From positions 2,667 through 13,881 of the forward strand of contig DDKG01000364.1 in the NCBI GenBank assembly GCA_002339265.1: a DNA stretch of 11,215 bases, given 5' to 3'. The notes under the pieces are model-generated. The model saw nothing but the letters and a program-made list of their open reading frames with translations, was not told the origin of the DNA and did no database searches. This DNA is from Massilia sp. UBA2604. GTDB taxonomy: Bacteria > Pseudomonadota > Gammaproteobacteria > Burkholderiales > Burkholderiaceae_D. Shown here in pieces: positions 9,162 through 11,215 of this stretch. The position numbers and the translations under genes are program-made. Every line of letters starts with the position of its first letter. Position 1 is the first letter of the stretch.

Positions 9162-10301
9162 ACGGCGCAGCAGCGGCATTGCTTCGCCCAGTGCCTGGAC
9201 ACCGCGTTCGTTCGGATGCAGGTGGTCGCCGCTGTCATGGGCCGGCAACAGCCGGCTCGGGCGCGCCGGGTCGCGCAGCACGCGGTCGGCGTCGAATACC
9301 GCATCGAATTCGCCGCTGCTGCGGATCCAGGCGTTGACCGCCTGGCGCAGCGTTTCCTTCTCGACCGAGTAAAAGGCCGCGCCTTCGAACGGCGCCAGTG
9401 TCGTGCCGATGACCGCGATGCGCGCCGCGCGGGCGCGCGCGATCAGCTGGCGATAGCCGGCCACCATATCCTCTAGCGTGACCGGATTGGCCGCCGAGCT
9501 GTTGCCGATATCCTCGATCCCGACCTGCAGCACCACATGGCGCACGCCGCTCGTGGCAAGGACATCGCGCTCGAAGCGGGCCAGGGCGCTGCGCCCGGCC
9601 AGCGGCCTGGCCGGATCATCACTCAACAGGCGATTGCCGCCGATGCTCCGGTTGACGACGGCAAGGCGCGAAGCAGGGCTGCGCACGCCGTCGGTGAGCG
9701 CGTCGCCCAGCACGACGATGGCGCCGTTCATGCTGTCGACTTCCAGCGCCGTCAGGAAAGGCCTGGTCGCGATCGTGCGCTGGACCGGCAGGCTGGCGCT
9801 GGCGGTGTGGTCGCCGCCAGGTGACACATAGCCGGCCTGGCGCGCCTGGGACAGGGTGGCCACCTGCACGTTTCCCGGCAGGTACAGGCTGACGGCCACC
9901 TGCGCGAGCGGCGGCAGGTGCAGTTCGACCGGGTCGGACAGCGCCGGCGCGCCGGCCGGGATCGTCACGCTCGGGCGGCCCCCGAACGTCAGGGCGCGGT
10001 CGGTGCCGGGCGCGACGTCCGAGCCCTGGGCGCGCAGGCCGATGCGCGCCGCGCCGATCCGCAGCGGTGTCGACCCCAGCTCGTTCGACAGGCGGATGCG
10101 CACGCGATTGCCGCCGATGCTGGACTGGACGACCAGGCGCAGCGTCTGATTGCTGAAGGTGTGCAGGCCTGCGTCAGTGGGCGCTCCGACCGGGGCCGCT
10201 CCCCAGCTCGCGGTCCAGTGGCCGGTGTCCCAGGACTGTGCCACGGCAGGCTGGCCGGCCAGTGCGATAGCGACGGCCAGGGAGGACAAGAAACGGTTCA
10301 T
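9159..10301 (-). CDS. Exported SGNH/GDSL-family protein, catalytic Ser and Asn replaced (probable pseudoenzyme)
   Basis: 380 residues with a signal peptide (about 1-21, cleavage near AVAQS), so exported. An N-terminal beta-domain (TLRLVVQSSIGGNRVRIRLS, then SNELGSTPLRIG) is typical of one SGNH hydrolase subgroup. The esterase domain begins near residue 190. Block I reads VVLGDALTDG: A201 stands where the nucleophile Ser of GDS is expected (GCG codon at 9699-9701). Block II keeps NRSIGGNRLL. Block III reads VGIEDIG, with E263 where the oxyanion-hole Asn of G-x-N-D normally is. Block V keeps D359 and H362 in GDHLHPN. The segment between blocks I and II is short (20 residues from A201 to G221). 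Probably inactive as an esterase, and perhaps a binding protein. The chosen start has GGAG 6 nt upstream. No frameshift. Fold is certain; loss of activity is inferred. Confidence 0.9.
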   Translation of the reverse strand: MNRFLSSLAVAIALAGQPAVAQSWDTGHWTASWGAAPVGAPTDAGLHTFSNQTLRLVVQSSIGGNRVRIRLSNELGSTPLRIGAARIGLRAQGSDVAPGTDRALTFGGRPSVTIPAGAPALSDPVELHLPPLAQVAVSLYLPGNVQVATLSQARQAGYVSPGGDHTASASLPVQRTIATRPFLTALEVDSMNGAIVVLGDALTDGVRSPASRLAVVNRSIGGNRLLSDDPARPLAGRSALARFERDVLATSGVRHVVLQVGIEDIGNSSAANPVTLEDMVAGYRQLIARARAARIAVIGTTLAPFEGAAFYSVEKETLRQAVNAWIRSSGEFDAVFDADRVLRDPARPSRLLPAHDSGDHLHPNERGVQALGEAMPLLRR

Positions 10302-10542
10302 TCGCGGCTCCATCGGCTGGACATGCGATACGCATGAGCTCGTAATATGAATCTAGCGGTGAAACCCGATGTGGAAAAGATGGCAAGCCGCCGGATCGTT
10401 GCGCAACATCGAAGGCCATCTTGATTGCGATTCCAACAAGAAAAATCCAGCCATCTAAAGTTTGCAGTAAGCGATCTGGCGAACTGAGCGGAACGCCGAT
10501 GCGGTCCAGCATGAGGCTGGATACATCGATGAGGAGATGACG
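10302..10542. promoter_or_regulatory. Divergent intergenic region with two small palindromes
   Basis: About 240 bp between the SGNH gene (-) and the SRPBCC gene (+). CATGCG-ATA-CGCATG at 10322-10336 is a perfect 6-3-6 palindrome 20 bp upstream of the SGNH start and could be an operator. TCCAGC-ATGAG-GCTGGA at 10505-10521 is a 6-bp hairpin 9 nt before the Shine-Dalgarno of the SRPBCC gene and could lie in its leader RNA. I see no convincing -35/-10 pair on either strand. Confidence 0.35.
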
Positions 10543-11061
10543 ATGGCGAATGTTGAATTCACGATGACGACCCAGGTGCCGGTCTCGACACAAGAGGCCT
10601 GGGCCTGGTCGACGTCGCTCCAGAGCGTGCGCACCGAGATGCGGCCCTTGCTGAAACTGGTCTTTCCGAAAGGGATGACGGACATCGGAGCCAATACGAT
10701 GCTCGGCAAGTCGCTGGGCCGCTGCAAGTTCTTGCTGTTCGGCTTGTTCCCAGTCGATATGTCGAAGCTGACGTTTACCGAGATCGTGCCGGGCCATCGC
10801 TTCGTCGAGCAGTCGCAACTGCTGTCGATGCACGCCTGGCGCCACGAGCGCGTGATCACGCCGGCCCCCGACGGCCGCGGCGCAATGATTACCGACCATC
10901 TTGCCTTCGCGCCCCGCTTCGCCACGCCGGTCGTGCGCGCCATGGTCAAGCTGCTGTTTGCGCACCGTCACAAGATGCTGGCCCGCGCGCTCGGTGTTCA
11001 GACTCAGGAAATTGCCCAAAACAGAGATGGAAGGGCGCGCCGGGACAGGTCTGCGTGGTAG
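10543..11061 (+). CDS. SRPBCC-fold (START/polyketide cyclase-like) protein
   Basis: 172 residues, no signal peptide, probably cytoplasmic. The layout fits a small helix-grip fold: a first strand (VEFTMTTQVPVSTQEAWAWS) leading into a helix, central strands (DMSKLTFTEIVPGHRFVEQS, HAWRHERVITP, GAMITDHLAF) and a long C-terminal helix (TPVVRAMVKLLFAHRHKMLARALG). The ending HRHKMLARALG is common in the SRPBCC/YndB-like group. These proteins bind hydrophobic ligands; no catalytic residue can be assigned. The last 20 residues are basic and look disordered. Two ATGs compete: GAGGAG abuts the first (10537) and lies 6 nt before the second (10543), so the second is chosen. It is divergent from the SGNH gene. 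Specific function unknown. Confidence 0.75.
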   Translation: MANVEFTMTTQVPVSTQEAWAWSTSLQSVRTEMRPLLKLVFPKGMTDIGANTMLGKSLGRCKFLLFGLFPVDMSKLTFTEIVPGHRFVEQSQLLSMHAWRHERVITPAPDGRGAMITDHLAFAPRFATPVVRAMVKLLFAHRHKMLARALGVQTQEIAQNRDGRARRDRSAW

Positions 11062-11128
11062 GCTTCGGCTTCGACTCACGCGCGCGCGCTCTGTCAATAC
11101 AAGGGTGCGGCGCCCATTTGGAGCATGT

Positions 11129-11215
11129 ATGTTGATTGCCACTCACGGCGGCAAATTCCACGCGGATGATGCGTGGGCGGTCGCCGTCCTGAAGGTGCTG
11201 TTCCCCGAGGCGGAC
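11129..11215 (+). CDS. MYG1-family protein, N-terminal fragment (3' truncated by window)
   Basis: 29 residues are visible, beginning MLIATHGGKFHADDAWAVAV and continuing LKVLFPEAD, then the window ends. The pattern I-A-T-H-x-G-x-F-H-A-D-D followed by A-x-x-x-L is the conserved start of the MYG1 family (formerly UPF0160). This family has DHH-like metal-binding residues, and its eukaryotic member acts as a 3'-5' RNA exonuclease. The bacterial role is not established. GGAG lies 5 nt before the ATG, supporting this start. The 67 bp between the SRPBCC stop and this start contain an 11-nt alternating CG run and no obvious promoter, so read-through from the SRPBCC gene is possible. Confidence 0.85.
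   Translation, partial: MLIATHGGKFHADDAWAVAVLKVLFPEAD

Noticed and set aside
10511..10540. Ten-codon leader frame before the SRPBCC gene
   Set aside because: It has no good ribosome site of its own and no amino-acid bias; it is noted under a low-interest finding but not called as a gene.
11079..11089. Alternating CG run as a possible Z-DNA element
   Set aside because: Eleven bases of CG alternation are expected by chance in DNA this GC-rich, and nothing nearby gives it a role.
10174..11142. 322-codon minus-strand frame across the SRPBCC gene and the intergenic region
   Set aside because: It has no recognisable domain and crosses the SGNH start. The plus-strand SRPBCC gene has a better ribosome site and a credible fold.

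Overview
The window is high-GC DNA (judged by eye) that reads like an ordinary chromosomal segment of a betaproteobacterium. The set of genes (ModE with tandem MOP domains, paired M16 peptidases, a GIN-domain protein next to a Sel1 protein, a stand-alone PAAR protein) and the REP-like hairpins suggest Oxalobacteraceae, in the Massilia/Telluria/Duganella range. That placement is inference. I see no phage, insertion sequence, CRISPR array, tRNA or rRNA.

Layout. (1) 1-603 (+) is the 3' end of a hybrid histidine kinase: the end of the ATPase domain, then a complete receiver domain. (2) 604-747 holds an inverted pair of REP-like hairpins between two converging genes. (3) 748-3252 (-) is the molybdate ABC importer modABC. 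It diverges from modE (3358-4170, +), the molybdate-responsive repressor. A good ModE-box palindrome at 3315-3338 lies between them, so one operator probably controls both transcripts. (4) 4175-4456 (-) is a small lone PAAR protein that ends four bases from modE. (5) 4457-4593 carries three small hairpins. (6) 4594-7432 (-) is a two-gene operon of exported M16 peptidase family proteins: the upstream gene has the HxxEH zinc motif, while the downstream gene has lost it but keeps the R/Y pair. (7) 7717-9141 (+) is a probable two-gene unit: an exported GIN-domain (DUF2807) protein and an exported Sel1-repeat protein. (8) 9159-10301 (-) is an exported SGNH/GDSL-family protein whose nucleophile serine and oxyanion-hole asparagine appear replaced by Ala and Glu, so it is likely a pseudoenzyme. 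(9) 10543-11061 (+) is an SRPBCC-fold protein. (10) From 11129 (+) runs the start of a MYG1-family gene, cut by the window edge.

The mod genes form one regulatory circuit: ModA captures molybdate in the periplasm, ModB and ModC import it, and ModE bound to molybdate should shut the locus down. The two M16 proteins probably form a heterodimeric periplasmic peptidase. The other genes show no clear shared pathway, though most are exported. I found no clearly new multi-gene system. The most unusual items are the SGNH protein with a lost catalytic centre, and an exact 13-bp tandem duplication that spans the stop codons of the converging Sel1 and SGNH genes.
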